DNA of 64,000 nt from Amycolatopsis eburnea (GCF_003937945.1 NZ_RSEC01000048.1:372001-436000); one strand, 5' to 3'; positions 42,093 to 50,695 are shown, numbered from the stretch's first letter. Numbers and translations: made by a program. Notes: a model not told the origin generated them from the letters alone.

Positions 42093-42632
42093 ATGGCAGC
42101 AGACGAAGCGCGACAGGCCGGCGTGGCCGCGCTCGCCCGTGAGATCGAGGAGTTCATGGCCGCGGGGGGCTGGGACCAGCCGCCGCAGCTGTTCGCGCTG
42201 GTGCCGACGGCGGCGCTGCTGGACGAGCAGCCGGAGCTGGCCGGCCAGCTGGACCGGGCGAACCCGCTGACGCCGGTGGCGCAGGAAGCGCTGCCGGAGG
42301 GCGACCTGGCCGAGGCGCTGGGCCGGATCGCGTGGCCCGATCTGGTGATCGGCTGCGCGCTGGCGCAGGAGATCATCGTGCTGCCGCCGGGCTCGGAGTC
42401 GGAGCTGCCGGACGTCGCCGAGGCGGACGCGGAGAGCCTGCGCCGCGCGGCCGCCGACCACCCGCAGCGGACGGAGGCCCGCCTGGTGGCCGCGGTCGTG
42501 CGCGACGGCGAAGGCGCCTGCGTGATGCGGCTGCGCGGCGCCGGCTCGGAGGAGCCGGTCGACGAGATCGTCGAGAGCCCGGACCTGGCGCCGAACCTCG
42601 TCGAAGCGCTCAAGGCGACGCTGCTCCCCTAG
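42093..42632 (+). CDS. PPA1309-family hypothetical protein
   Basis: This 179-residue soluble protein begins MAADEARQAGVAALAREIEE and contains QPPQLFALVPTAALL, IAWPDLVIGCALAQEIIVLP and HPQRTEARLVAAVVRDGEG. The sequence matches what I know as the PPA1309 family, of unknown function and usually next to UPF0182. The ATG at 42093 is preferred over a GTG two codons earlier. It overlaps the convergent PDZ protease gene by 4 bp. Confidence 0.75.
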   Translation: MAADEARQAGVAALAREIEEFMAAGGWDQPPQLFALVPTAALLDEQPELAGQLDRANPLTPVAQEALPEGDLAEALGRIAWPDLVIGCALAQEIIVLPPGSESELPDVAEADAESLRRAAADHPQRTEARLVAAVVRDGEGACVMRLRGAGSEEPVDEIVESPDLAPNLVEALKATLLP

Positions 42633-43735
42633 CAGGAGGCCGTCGGGCGGCCCGCCTTCAGGTTGCCCAGCTGGGTCAGCGCGTCGTCCAGTGTGGACAC
42701 CTTGATGAGGTTGAGCCCGGCCGGCGCGTTGGTCTTGGCCTCGGCGCAGTTGTGCTCGGGCACCAGGAAGTCGGTGGCGCCGGCCTCGCGCGCGCCGACG
42801 ACCTTGAACGAGATTCCCCCGATCGGGCCGACTTCGCCGGTCTCGGAGATCTCCCCGGTGCCGGCGATGTGCCGTCCGGCGGCCAGGTCACCGGGCTGCA
42901 GCCGGTCGATGATCGCGAGCGTGAACATCAGTCCGGCCGACGGGCCGCCGACGTCCTGCAGCGAGATGTTGACGGTGAAGGGCGCGTCGGCGCGGTCGAC
43001 CGCGGTGAGGCCGATGAAGCCTTCCTTGCGGTCCGGGCGCGAGGCGAGCGTGAGCGGGACGGTCCGCTCGGGCTGACCGTCGGACTGGAAGGTGATCTGG
43101 ACGGTCTGCCCGGGCAGCGTGCCGGCCAGCGCGGCCCGCACGTCGGCGGCCTCGACGACCTTCTTGCCGTTGACGGTGATCAGCTTGTCGCCGGGCGAGA
43201 GCACGTGGTCGGCGGGGCTGCCGGAGACGATCTGCTTCGCCAGCACCTTGATCGGGTAGCCGAGCTTGCGCAGCGCGGCGACCTGCGCGTTCGTCTGCGA
43301 GTCCTGCAGCTGCTGGATGTTCTCCTGCTTGACCTGCTCGTTCGTCTCGCCGGGCTTGAAGTACTCCTCGCGCGGCGCGAGCGCGTACCGGCCGCTGGCC
43401 CAGAAGCCGAGGCCCTGGAAGAGCGTGACGCCGTCGTGCAGCGAGACGGTCGTCATCCGCAGCTCGCCGGTGGTTTGGAAGGTGTCGTGACCGGTGACCT
43501 GGATGACCGGGTTGCCCGCGGCGTCGCGACCCAGCGTGTCGTAGGTCGGGCCCGGGCTGATCGCGACGAACGGCACGGGCACGACCGAGCCGAGCACGAC
43601 GAAGATCAGGAACAGCGAGCCGCTGACCACGAGTGTCCAGCCGCGGCGGGTCATCCGCCGGGCCTCGCCGGCCGGTTCCGCCGCCGGTTCCGGCGCGCTC
43701 TTCGCGGGGGCGGTCTCCTCGGAGGACTTGGTCAC
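42629..43735 (-). CDS. Membrane-anchored PDZ/Lon-like serine protease (YlbL family)
   Basis: This 368-residue protein has one N-terminal membrane segment (GWTLVVSGSLFLIFVVLGSV), a PDZ domain (about residues 150-225, KQIVSGSPADHVLSPGDKLI), and a C-terminal Lon-type S16 domain. The catalytic serine is in VGGPSAGLMFTL and the lysine in GGISFKVVGA. It would act outside the membrane. The mycobacterial counterpart lies between the UPF0182 and DUF2342 genes, as here. Confidence 0.9.
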   Translation of the reverse strand: MTKSSEETAPAKSAPEPAAEPAGEARRMTRRGWTLVVSGSLFLIFVVLGSVVPVPFVAISPGPTYDTLGRDAAGNPVIQVTGHDTFQTTGELRMTTVSLHDGVTLFQGLGFWASGRYALAPREEYFKPGETNEQVKQENIQQLQDSQTNAQVAALRKLGYPIKVLAKQIVSGSPADHVLSPGDKLITVNGKKVVEAADVRAALAGTLPGQTVQITFQSDGQPERTVPLTLASRPDRKEGFIGLTAVDRADAPFTVNISLQDVGGPSAGLMFTLAIIDRLQPGDLAAGRHIAGTGEISETGEVGPIGGISFKVVGAREAGATDFLVPEHNCAEAKTNAPAGLNLIKVSTLDDALTQLGNLKAGRPTASC

Positions 43736-43836
43736 GACCGACAGCGTACGGTGACCGCGTTCGCTTCTCGGTGAAGGCCACGCACACGGGTCCGGTTGAC
43801 GCCCTCGACGGCCCTCGACCCGCGTACGGTGGACAC

Positions 43837-45210
43837 ATGAGCAAACCCCCGTTCGGCTTCGGACCGTCCGATCCCGACAAACGAGGTGAGAACGACCCCT
43901 CGGAGCCCTCCGGTGCCGAGGCCTTCAACCAGCTCGGGCAGATGCTGAGCCAGCTGGGCCAGATGCTCAGCCAGGCCGGCACGTCCAGCGGGCCGGTGAA
44001 CTACGACCTCGCCAAGCAGATCGCCCTCCAGACCCTGGGCAGCGCCGGAAACACCGGCGAAAGCCGTCTCGGCTTCCGCGGCGGCGACGACGCGAACGCC
44101 GCGGTCCGCGACGCGGCCCACCTGGCCGAGCTGTGGCTCGACGCGGCGACGGTGTTCCCGGCCGGCGCGACGTCGACGGTCGCCTGGTCGCCGCGCACCT
44201 GGGTGGAGAAGACGCTGCCCACGTGGCAGCGGCTCTGCGACCCGGTCGCCCAGCAGATCTCGGGCGCGTGGATGCAGGCGCTGCCGGAGGAGGCCAAGCA
44301 GGCCGCCGGCCCGCTGCTGCAGATGATGGGCCAGATGGGCGGCATGGCGTTCGGCTCCCAGCTCGGCAACGCGCTCGCCCAGCTGGCGTCGGAGATGCTG
44401 ACGTCGTCGGAGATCGGCCTGCCGCTGGCGCCCGCCGGGACGTCGGCGCTGCTGCCCGCGAACATCGAGAAGTTCGCCGACGGCCTCGAGCTGCCGAACA
44501 GCGAGATCCTGGTGTTCCTGGCCGCGCGCGAAGCCGCCCACCAGCGCCTGTTCACGCACGTGCCGTGGCTGCGCCAGCGCCTGCTGGCGACGGTCGAGGA
44601 GTTCGCGCACGGCATCACGGTCGACACCTCCGCCCTGGAGTCGCTGGCCGGCCGCATCGACCCGTCGAACCCGGCGAGCATCGAAGAGGCGATGTCCTCG
44701 GGTCTCCTGGAGCCCCAGACCACGGACGAGCAGAAGGCCGCGCTGAGGCGCCTGGAGACCCTGCTGGCCCTGGTCGAAGGCTGGGTCGACGTGGTGGTGG
44801 CCGAAGCGGTCGGCAACCGCCTCCCCGGCGCCGACGCCCTGCGCGAGACCCTCCGGCGCCGCCGCGCGACCGGCGGCCCGGCCGAGCAGACGTTCGCCAC
44901 CCTGGTCGGCCTGGAGCTGCGCCCCCGCCGCATGCGGGACGCGTCCAACCTGTGGAGCCTGGTGGGCGACCGCCACGGCGCGGAGAAGCGCGACGGTCTC
45001 TGGTCCCACCCGGACCTGATGCCGACGGCGGAGGACCTGGACGAGCCGATCGACTTCGCCGACCGCGTCGGCGAGAGCGGATCGCTCGACGACCTGGACC
45101 CGATCGCCGAGCTGGAGCGCGCGGAGCGGGCCGAGCGGGAGAAGGACAACCCGCCGCCGGAGTCCGACACCGACAAGGGCTCCGACCCCGACAAGGGCGA
45201 CCAGTCCTGA
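43837..45210 (+). CDS. DUF2342 zinc-dependent metalloprotease-like protein
   Basis: This 457-residue protein has a Gln/Met-rich N-terminus (QLGQMLSQLGQMLSQAG repeats) and a zincin-like core with AAREAAHQRLFTHVPWLRQ and TVEEFAHGI. The motif reads REAAH, so the first histidine of HExxH is replaced by Arg; this form is, as far as I recall, common in the family, and activity is unproven. The tail is acidic (DPIAELERAERAER, DTDKGSDPDKGD). It starts at the ATG at 43837. The family has also been named F420-biosynthesis-associated from phylogenetic co-occurrence. Confidence 0.85.
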   Translation: MSKPPFGFGPSDPDKRGENDPSEPSGAEAFNQLGQMLSQLGQMLSQAGTSSGPVNYDLAKQIALQTLGSAGNTGESRLGFRGGDDANAAVRDAAHLAELWLDAATVFPAGATSTVAWSPRTWVEKTLPTWQRLCDPVAQQISGAWMQALPEEAKQAAGPLLQMMGQMGGMAFGSQLGNALAQLASEMLTSSEIGLPLAPAGTSALLPANIEKFADGLELPNSEILVFLAAREAAHQRLFTHVPWLRQRLLATVEEFAHGITVDTSALESLAGRIDPSNPASIEEAMSSGLLEPQTTDEQKAALRRLETLLALVEGWVDVVVAEAVGNRLPGADALRETLRRRRATGGPAEQTFATLVGLELRPRRMRDASNLWSLVGDRHGAEKRDGLWSHPDLMPTAEDLDEPIDFADRVGESGSLDDLDPIAELERAERAEREKDNPPPESDTDKGSDPDKGDQS

Positions 45211-45221
45211 GCTGACCGGCG

Positions 45222-45257
45222 GAGGGCCGGTGACCCGCACAGTGGTCACCGGCCCTC
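45222..45257. terminator. Bidirectional terminator hairpin
   Basis: GAGGGCCGGTGACC (45222-45235) and GGTCACCGGCCCTC (45244-45257) form a perfect 14-bp stem with an 8-nt loop between convergent genes. There is no T-run. Confidence 0.75.
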
Positions 45258-45270
45258 TGCCGTTCGGCTG

Positions 45271-45861
45271 TCAGTCCTCGAGGGAGATCCCCCACCCGGC
45301 GGCCGCCGACAGGCCCTCGAGGTACCCGATCGCCCGCTCGGTCTTCGGGTACCGCCGCACCAGGGCCCAGAACGCCGCGTCGTGCCCGGGCTCCCGCAGG
45401 TGCGCGAGCTCGTGCACCAGCACGTAGTCGAGCACCCACGGGGGGACCTTCTGCAGCCGGTCACTGACCCGGATGGTCGCGTCGACCGGCGTGCAGGACG
45501 CCCACCTCGTGCGCATCGGCGGCACCCAGCGGACGCTCGCCGGCGTCGCCTCACCGCCCAGGTACTTGCCCGAGAGCAGCGCGCAGCGCGCGAGCAGGAC
45601 TTCGTCCGACGTCTTCGGGGACGCCGGCCGGCGTGGTTCCGAGCGCTGCAGTTTGCGCTCCATCTCGGCGACCCAATGTTTCTCCTCCGCCCTGGTCATC
45701 CGCGCGGGGATGAGCACGACGAGCGTGTCGTCTTTCCAATACGCGGTGACCGTCCGGTGCCGGCGCTGGCTGCGCCGCACTTCGACCTTGTGTCCAGGTG
45801 TGTCCGACGGGGGGTTCGTGTCCCCCCTGCCTCTCAGCGAGGGCATGCGTGCTTCGACCAC
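45271..45861 (-). CDS. YgjP-type M48-like metallopeptidase
   Basis: This 196-residue protein carries LVHELAHLREPGHDAAFW, the HELAH zinc motif and the downstream histidine of the YgjP/WLM-like group. The N-terminal half contains VEVRRSQRRHRTVTAYWKDD and ARMTRAEEKHWVAEMERKL. The start is uncertain: GTG at 45861 or ATG at 45846, neither with a good ribosome site. It is divergent from the ThiF-like gene across a gap that holds two DnaA-box-like sequences. Confidence 0.85.
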   Translation of the reverse strand: MVEARMPSLRGRGDTNPPSDTPGHKVEVRRSQRRHRTVTAYWKDDTLVVLIPARMTRAEEKHWVAEMERKLQRSEPRRPASPKTSDEVLLARCALLSGKYLGGEATPASVRWVPPMRTRWASCTPVDATIRVSDRLQKVPPWVLDYVLVHELAHLREPGHDAAFWALVRRYPKTERAIGYLEGLSAAAGWGISLED

Positions 45862-45916
45862 TCGACAACGGTAAGGCCAGGCACCGACAACTCCGAGCGC
45901 CTTGAGGTCACAGACC

Positions 45917-45954
45917 CGAGTTGTCCACAGCCCGCTCCACTTGTGGACAACTCG
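45917..45954. promoter_or_regulatory. Inverted pair of DnaA-box-like sequences
   Basis: TTGTCCACA (45921-45929) and its inverse TTGTGGACAA (45941-45950) lie inside a perfect 13-bp inverted repeat (CGAGTTGTCCACA and TGTGGACAACTCG). They match the actinobacterial DnaA box. Two more copies occur at 48461-48469 and 48502-48510. Confidence 0.6.
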
Positions 45955-46010
45955 GCCGATCCGGCGTCTTCGCGAGCCGTCCGGTCGGTCCGGGGTGCCA
46001 TCCTGCGGAC

Positions 46011-47066
46011 ATGCTCCTCTCCACCGCGGACATGCCTCCGGTCCTCCTGCCCACCCACCCCGCCCTGCTCCCGGGCCTGACGGTCCTCGAACGGGGCCCG
46101 CGCGAGATCCAGATCGGGCTCGACCCGCGCCACGGCGTGATCGTCGAAAACCTGGCGCCCGAGCTCGCCGCCCGAATACGCGCGCTCGACGGGAGCAAGC
46201 CCGTCGAGCGGCTCCTGCTCGCCGAGAGCGAACACCGCGACCAGCTGCGCACGCTGCTGCGGCAGCTGACCGCGCTCGGCCTGGTCACCGACGCCGGCCG
46301 CCCGGAAGGCCCGGGGCTGCGCGCCGAAACCGGCCTCTGGTCGCTGCGGGCCCGGCACCACCAGGGCGCGCTGGCCGACCGGCGGCGCGCCGCGGCGGTC
46401 ACGGTGCACGGCAACGGCCGGGTGGCGGTCGCCGTGGCCGTGCTGCTGGCCAACGCCGGCGTCGGGCACGTCGAGCTCCAGCAGTCCGGCGCGGTCACCG
46501 AGCACGACCTCGGCTCGGGCTTCACCAGCGCGGACCTGGGCCGGAGCCGGCGGAAGGCGCTCGCCGAGCTGCTGCACCGGGTCGACCCCGAGGTTCGCGT
46601 CACGCGCCTGCACGACCGGTACCCGGACGTCGCTCTGCTCACCGACGCCGTCGTGCCCGCGCCGGAGGTCGTCGCCGAGCTGGTGGAGGACGGCGTCCCG
46701 CACCTGCTGGTGCGCGTCCGCGACGGGACGGGCATCGTCGGGCCGCTGGTCGTGCCCGGCCGCAGCTCATGCCTGCGCTGCGCCGACCTGCACCGCACGG
46801 ACCGCGACCCGTGCTGGCCACGCGTCGCCGGGCAGCTCACCGGCCGGCACCAGCGGCCCGACCTCGGCGCGGTCCAGGCCTGCGCGTCGCTGGCCGTCGC
46901 CCAGGCCATGCGGCTGCTCTCCCCCGCCGCCCCGGCGCCGCCGGTGTGGAACGCGACGCTGGAGATCGACGCCTTCGACGGCCGCATCCGCCACCGCGGC
47001 TGGCCACCGCACCCGAAGTGCGGCTGCGGCGCGGCACCCCCTACATCGGGAGACGTAGGCCACTAA
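46011..47066 (+). CDS. ThiF/TOMM leader-binding-like protein
   Basis: This protein of about 351 residues has a N-terminal winged-helix-like part (ARIRALDGSKPVERLLLAES, RTLLRQLTALGLVTDAG) and a degenerate Rossmann/ThiF part (AAAVTVHGNGRVAVAVAVLLANAGVGH). Zinc-type cysteines occur as SSCLRCADL and PKCGCG, and the GPLVVPGRSSCLRC element is like that of TOMM precursor leader-binding proteins. No ATP-grasp YcaO or precursor gene lies near. I set the start at ATG 46011; ATG 46032 is possible. The likely mycobacterial counterpart is Rv3196, by position. Confidence 0.7.
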   Translation: MLLSTADMPPVLLPTHPALLPGLTVLERGPREIQIGLDPRHGVIVENLAPELAARIRALDGSKPVERLLLAESEHRDQLRTLLRQLTALGLVTDAGRPEGPGLRAETGLWSLRARHHQGALADRRRAAAVTVHGNGRVAVAVAVLLANAGVGHVELQQSGAVTEHDLGSGFTSADLGRSRRKALAELLHRVDPEVRVTRLHDRYPDVALLTDAVVPAPEVVAELVEDGVPHLLVRVRDGTGIVGPLVVPGRSSCLRCADLHRTDRDPCWPRVAGQLTGRHQRPDLGAVQACASLAVAQAMRLLSPAAPAPPVWNATLEIDAFDGRIRHRGWPPHPKCGCGAAPPTSGDVGH

Positions 47067-47118
47067 CACCGCGCGAGCAGGCTGCGCGCCGCCGCTTGAG
47101 CAAGGCAGAATCGCTGGG

Positions 47119-48459
47119 GTGACCGACTTCCGCGACCCGGGCGACCGCGACACCGCGATGCCGCGCAAGGGTGCCGCCCGCACCGCCAAGCTCGCCAGTC
47201 TCCCGCTCGGCATCGCCGGCCGGGCGGTCGGCGGCTGGGGCAAGAGGCTGGTGGGCCAGAGCGCGGAACAGGTGAACGCGACGCTTTCGGCCAAGGCCGC
47301 CGAGCAGCTGTTCGAGGTGCTCGGCACGCTCAAGGGCGGGGCGATGAAGTTCGGCCAGGCGCTGAGCGTGTTCGAGGCGGCGGTGCCGGACGACATGGCG
47401 AAGCCGTACCGCGAGGCCCTGACGAAGCTGCAGGCCGCCGCACCGCCGATGTCGGTCCGGCAGACCCACCGGGTGCTCGCCGAGCAGCTGGGCCGCACCT
47501 GGACCAGCCGGTTCGCGTCGTTCGACGACGAGCCGGCCGCGGCCGCGAGCATCGGCCAGGTCCACCGCGCGGTCTGGCACGACGGCCGCGAGGTCGCCGT
47601 CAAGGTGCAGTACCCGGGCGCCGACGAAGCGCTGCGCAGCGACCTGCGGCAGCTGCAGCGGTTCAGCCGGCTGTTCCAGGCGTTCGTGCCCGGCACGGAG
47701 GTCAAGCCGCTGCTGGCCGAGCTCACCGAGCGGATGAACGAGGAGCTCGACTACCAGGCCGAGGCCCAGCACCAGCGCGCCTTCGCGAAGGCGTTCGACG
47801 GCGATCCCGGCATCCTGGTGCCGCGAGTGGTGGCGAGCGCGCCGAAGGTCGTCGTGACGGAGTGGGCGAACGGCACCCCGCTGTCCAAGGTGATCGCGGG
47901 CGGCGACCGCGAGACCCGCAACCTGGCGGGCCGGCTGCTGGCGGAGTTCCACTACTCGTCGCCCGAGCGCGTCCACCTGCTGCATTCGGACCCGCACCCG
48001 GGCAACTTCATGATCACGGCCGACGACAGGTTGTGCGTCATCGACTTCGGCGGCGTCGCCCGCCTGCCCGACGGCATCCCCCGCCACCTCGGCGAGATGA
48101 CGCGGCTGGCACTGGACGGCGAGTCCGCGGACCTGATGCGCCTGCTGCGGGAGAACCGGTTCATCCGGCCGGACAGCGACCTGACGGCGGACGAGGTGCT
48201 CGCGTACCTCGCGCCGTTCACCGAGCCGCTGGCCGAGCCGACGTTCCACTTCACGCGCCGGTGGATGCAGAAGCAGGCCTGGCGGGTGGGCGACAGCCGC
48301 GGCAACGACTTCCGGGTCGGCCGGTCGCTGAACCTGCCGCCCGAGTACCTGATGATCCACCGGGTGACGGCGGGCTCGACGGGCATCCTCTGCCAGCTCG
48401 ACGCGGAGATCCCGGCGCGCGGCATCGTGGAGCGCTGGCAGCCCGGGTTCGCCGCCTGA
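47119..48459 (+). CDS. ABC1/UbiB-type atypical protein kinase
   Basis: This 446-residue kinase-like protein has the ABC1 KxGQ motif (LKGGAMKFGQALSVFE), the Ala-rich nucleotide loop EPAAAASIGQVHRAVW, the lysine VAVKVQYPG and the catalytic DPHPGNFMI and VIDFGGVARL. It starts with GTG. The position corresponds to mycobacterial Rv3197 (MABP-1), which is tied to the whiB7 antibiotic-tolerance regulon; whiB7 lies 2.5 kb downstream here. No quinone-biosynthesis gene is near. Confidence 0.9.
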   Translation: MTDFRDPGDRDTAMPRKGAARTAKLASLPLGIAGRAVGGWGKRLVGQSAEQVNATLSAKAAEQLFEVLGTLKGGAMKFGQALSVFEAAVPDDMAKPYREALTKLQAAAPPMSVRQTHRVLAEQLGRTWTSRFASFDDEPAAAASIGQVHRAVWHDGREVAVKVQYPGADEALRSDLRQLQRFSRLFQAFVPGTEVKPLLAELTERMNEELDYQAEAQHQRAFAKAFDGDPGILVPRVVASAPKVVVTEWANGTPLSKVIAGGDRETRNLAGRLLAEFHYSSPERVHLLHSDPHPGNFMITADDRLCVIDFGGVARLPDGIPRHLGEMTRLALDGESADLMRLLRENRFIRPDSDLTADEVLAYLAPFTEPLAEPTFHFTRRWMQKQAWRVGDSRGNDFRVGRSLNLPPEYLMIHRVTAGSTGILCQLDAEIPARGIVERWQPGFAA

Positions 48460-48460
48460 G

Positions 48461-48510
48461 TTGTCCACAGGCGGGGCCGCGAAGGGGTGGTTACCGCCTA
48501 GTTGTCCACA
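48461..48510 (+). promoter_or_regulatory. Two direct DnaA-box-like sequences
   Basis: TTGTCCACA occurs at 48461-48469, just after the ABC1 kinase stop, and at 48502-48510, 52 bp before the next gene start. The 41-bp repeat spacing is about four helical turns. Confidence 0.5.
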
Positions 48511-48561
48511 GCCGAGGGGAAGCTGGTTCCACCCGGTTGGCCGAGCCGTCATGCTCGATAC

Positions 48562-49509
48562 ATGGCTGCTACTCAGTGCACCGACCCACTGTCCCTCAGT
48601 AACCCCGGCACCTGCGAGGTGATGAACCTCGAACAGTTGCGAAGGGCCGGGGTGTCCGACCGAAGAACCAGGTGGCTCTGCGGCCCCGGCGGGCCGTGGC
48701 GCCGCCTGCACCCCGGTGTCGTCCTGCTGCGCAACACGCCTCCGACGCGGCAGCAGCTGCTGCACGCCGCACTGGTGCGGTACGGGCCGCAGGTGGTGAT
48801 CACCGGCGCGGACGCGCTGCAGGCCCACGGCGTCAAGTGCCCACCGGCGGGCGAGATCCGGCTGCTGGTCCCTGGCCACTGCCGGGTCCTGGCGTGCGAA
48901 GGCGTCCGCGCGGCCCGCACGACCCGCCTGCCGGCCCCGGTCCACGTCGACGGCCTCCCGTTCGCCCCACCGGCCAGGGCCGCCCTCGACCTGGCCCGCG
49001 AGGAACCGGAGCCGGCCCGGATCCGCCACCTGCTGACGCTGCCCCTCTACTGGGGTCTCTGCGATCGTCAGGAGCTGGTGCGGGAGCTCGACTCAGGCCC
49101 CCAACGCGGCACAGCGGCGGTCCGCCGGGTATTGCGCAACCTGGACGAGGCCCCGATCCAAGCCCACGGCTTGGCCACCCGCGTCCTGGAGACGGCCCGC
49201 CTCCCGCCGCCGAACTGGGACGTGACGATCTGCGACCGCCGAGGCCGCCGCATCGGCGACGCGGACGCCTGGTGGGACGAGCTCGGCCTGGCCTGGCAGT
49301 ACCGCTGCGGCCCGGGCCCCTCCGGCGGCTTCAGCCACCTGGCCCTGGCGGCAACGGGCATCGTCCTGGTCCGCTGCACGGTCCGGCAGCTGCGCCAGGT
49401 CCCCCAAGAGGTCGCGCAGGAACTGGCCAGGGCGTACGGCGAAGCGGCCCGCACACCCCGGCCCAGGGTCCGCGCCATCCCACTGGGCGCCTCCGGAGAC
49501 GCGGCCTGA
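48562..49509 (+). CDS. AbiEi-like antitoxin-domain protein
   Basis: This protein of about 315 residues has the pattern of the actinobacterial type IV AbiEi antitoxin family: an N-terminal winged helix (LEQLRRAGVSDRRTRWLCGP and WRRLHPGVVLLRNTPPTRQQ), then QVVITGADALQAHG and a C-terminal domain with RGRRIGDADAWWDELGLAWQY, which resembles the restriction-endonuclease-like part. No AbiEii nucleotidyltransferase toxin lies beside it. The start may be ATG 48562 or ATG 48622; the recognisable domain begins at 48622. Confidence 0.65.
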   Translation: MAATQCTDPLSLSNPGTCEVMNLEQLRRAGVSDRRTRWLCGPGGPWRRLHPGVVLLRNTPPTRQQLLHAALVRYGPQVVITGADALQAHGVKCPPAGEIRLLVPGHCRVLACEGVRAARTTRLPAPVHVDGLPFAPPARAALDLAREEPEPARIRHLLTLPLYWGLCDRQELVRELDSGPQRGTAAVRRVLRNLDEAPIQAHGLATRVLETARLPPPNWDVTICDRRGRRIGDADAWWDELGLAWQYRCGPGPSGGFSHLALAATGIVLVRCTVRQLRQVPQEVAQELARAYGEAARTPRPRVRAIPLGASGDAA

Positions 49510-49551
49510 CTCCGGACTCGCGCCCACTGACTCAGCAGGAGGTTGGATCGA

Positions 49552-49734
49552 TCACCAATACTCGTCGGGCAGCTTGCCCTCGATGTCGCGCACGTGCTGC
49601 CGAGCGCAGTCCGGGCACAGCCACCGCAGCGCGCCGCGCTCGCGCGTGGACACCCAAGCGAGCGCCGTAGCCGGGTCGTCGTCCGGACGCCGGCGGCCGC
49701 AGCGGGTGCACGCCGGTTGCTCCGGGGCGCTCAC
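49552..49734 (-). CDS. Small zinc-ribbon protein, 60 residues
   Basis: The protein carries two cysteine pairs, ACTRCGRR and WLCPDCARQ, 32 residues apart, a rubredoxin/zinc-ribbon pattern, and ends HVRDIEGKLPDEYW. Its GTG overlaps the stop of the methyltransferase gene upstream (GTGA). The function is unknown. Confidence 0.75.
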   Translation of the reverse strand: MSAPEQPACTRCGRRRPDDDPATALAWVSTRERGALRWLCPDCARQHVRDIEGKLPDEYW

Positions 49735-50603
49735 CGCAACCGTCCACAGTGGATTGCCTTGGCGCCGAACAGGAACAGGTCGTCCCGGTGGCCGAGGTAG
49801 TCCGGGCTGCCCGGGTCGGTCAGCGCGGCGATCGCCTCGCGGTCGTCGGCGGCGAGCCACTCCCCGACCGACTCGGCGAGCCACCCGATGCGGTGCAGCA
49901 CGTACTCGCGCAGCCGGTCCGACCCCGGCGCCGGGTGGTCGATGAGCGCACCGAACGACTCGACGTCCTCGAGCCCGGCTTCGCGAAGCGCGCGGGGCCA
50001 GCCGTAGGGCATGGCGACGATGCTGTCGGTCTCGGCCCGCATCCGGGCGAACCACTCGCCGCGCGCGGCGAGCAGCCGTTGCTCGAGCCCGGGCCGGCCG
50101 ACGCCGAGCTCCCACGGCAGGCAGCGCAGGTCGAGCCCGCCCTCGGCGATGGCGAGCACGCCACCCGGCCGGAGCAGGCCGGCCAGCGTGCGCAGTGCTG
50201 CCTGCTGGTCGCCGACGTGGTGCACGACACCGGCGGCCCACACGAGGTCGGCGGCGGGCACCTGCCCGGCCAGCGCCGGATCGGCGAGGTCCGCCCGTCG
50301 CGCGACGACTTCGACGGCGTCGCCGGCCGCCTCGGTGACCGCTCGCCGTGCTTCGGCGAGCAGTTCCGGGGTGGTGTCGACGAGCACGACGGTGCCCCCG
50401 CCCGCACCGGCGAGTTCGCGTGCGAAGAGCACGCTCATCCCGCCGGCCCCGGATCCGACGTCGACGACGGTCGGCCGGTCCGCCGCCCTGGCGAGCAGCC
50501 GCCGGGCCACGGGCGTGAGCGCTTCGGCGTCGAGCGCATCCGCCATGCGCAGCTGGGCCAGGCGATCGGCCCAGTCGATGTCGTGGTGGGTGTGTCCGGG
50601 CAT
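49731..50603 (-). CDS. Class I SAM-dependent methyltransferase
   Basis: This 290-residue protein has the SAM motif VVDVGSGAGGMSVLFARE, an acidic strand end (VVLVDTTPE), DLVWAAGVVHHVGDQ and GLLRPGGVLAIAEGG, which are motifs I, II and post-motif. The C-terminal part with tryptophans is probably the substrate domain. The substrate is unknown. ATG at 50603 is preferred over a GTG five codons earlier. It is coupled to the zinc-ribbon gene. Confidence 0.85.
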   Translation of the reverse strand: MPGHTHHDIDWADRLAQLRMADALDAEALTPVARRLLARAADRPTVVDVGSGAGGMSVLFARELAGAGGGTVVLVDTTPELLAEARRAVTEAAGDAVEVVARRADLADPALAGQVPAADLVWAAGVVHHVGDQQAALRTLAGLLRPGGVLAIAEGGLDLRCLPWELGVGRPGLEQRLLAARGEWFARMRAETDSIVAMPYGWPRALREAGLEDVESFGALIDHPAPGSDRLREYVLHRIGWLAESVGEWLAADDREAIAALTDPGSPDYLGHRDDLFLFGAKAIHCGRLR

Positions 50604-50650
50604 CAGCCCATTGAACACCAGTGGTCCCGCCGGGGAGCCGGACGAAGCGA

Positions 50651-50695
50651 AGCGCGAAGGCCCCCGCCACCCGAAGGTGGCAGGGGCTCCGCGCT
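50651..50695 (-). terminator. Terminator of the whiB7 operon
   Basis: GCCACC-CGAA-GGTGGC forms the hairpin top, extended by CCCC/GGGG and AGCGCG/CGCGCT. It starts at the stop codon of the 84-residue gene. Confidence 0.7.

Noticed and set aside
45917..45954. Replication origin
   Set aside because: Only two DnaA-like boxes are present, there is no AT-rich unwinding region, and dnaA, dnaN and gyrB are not near.
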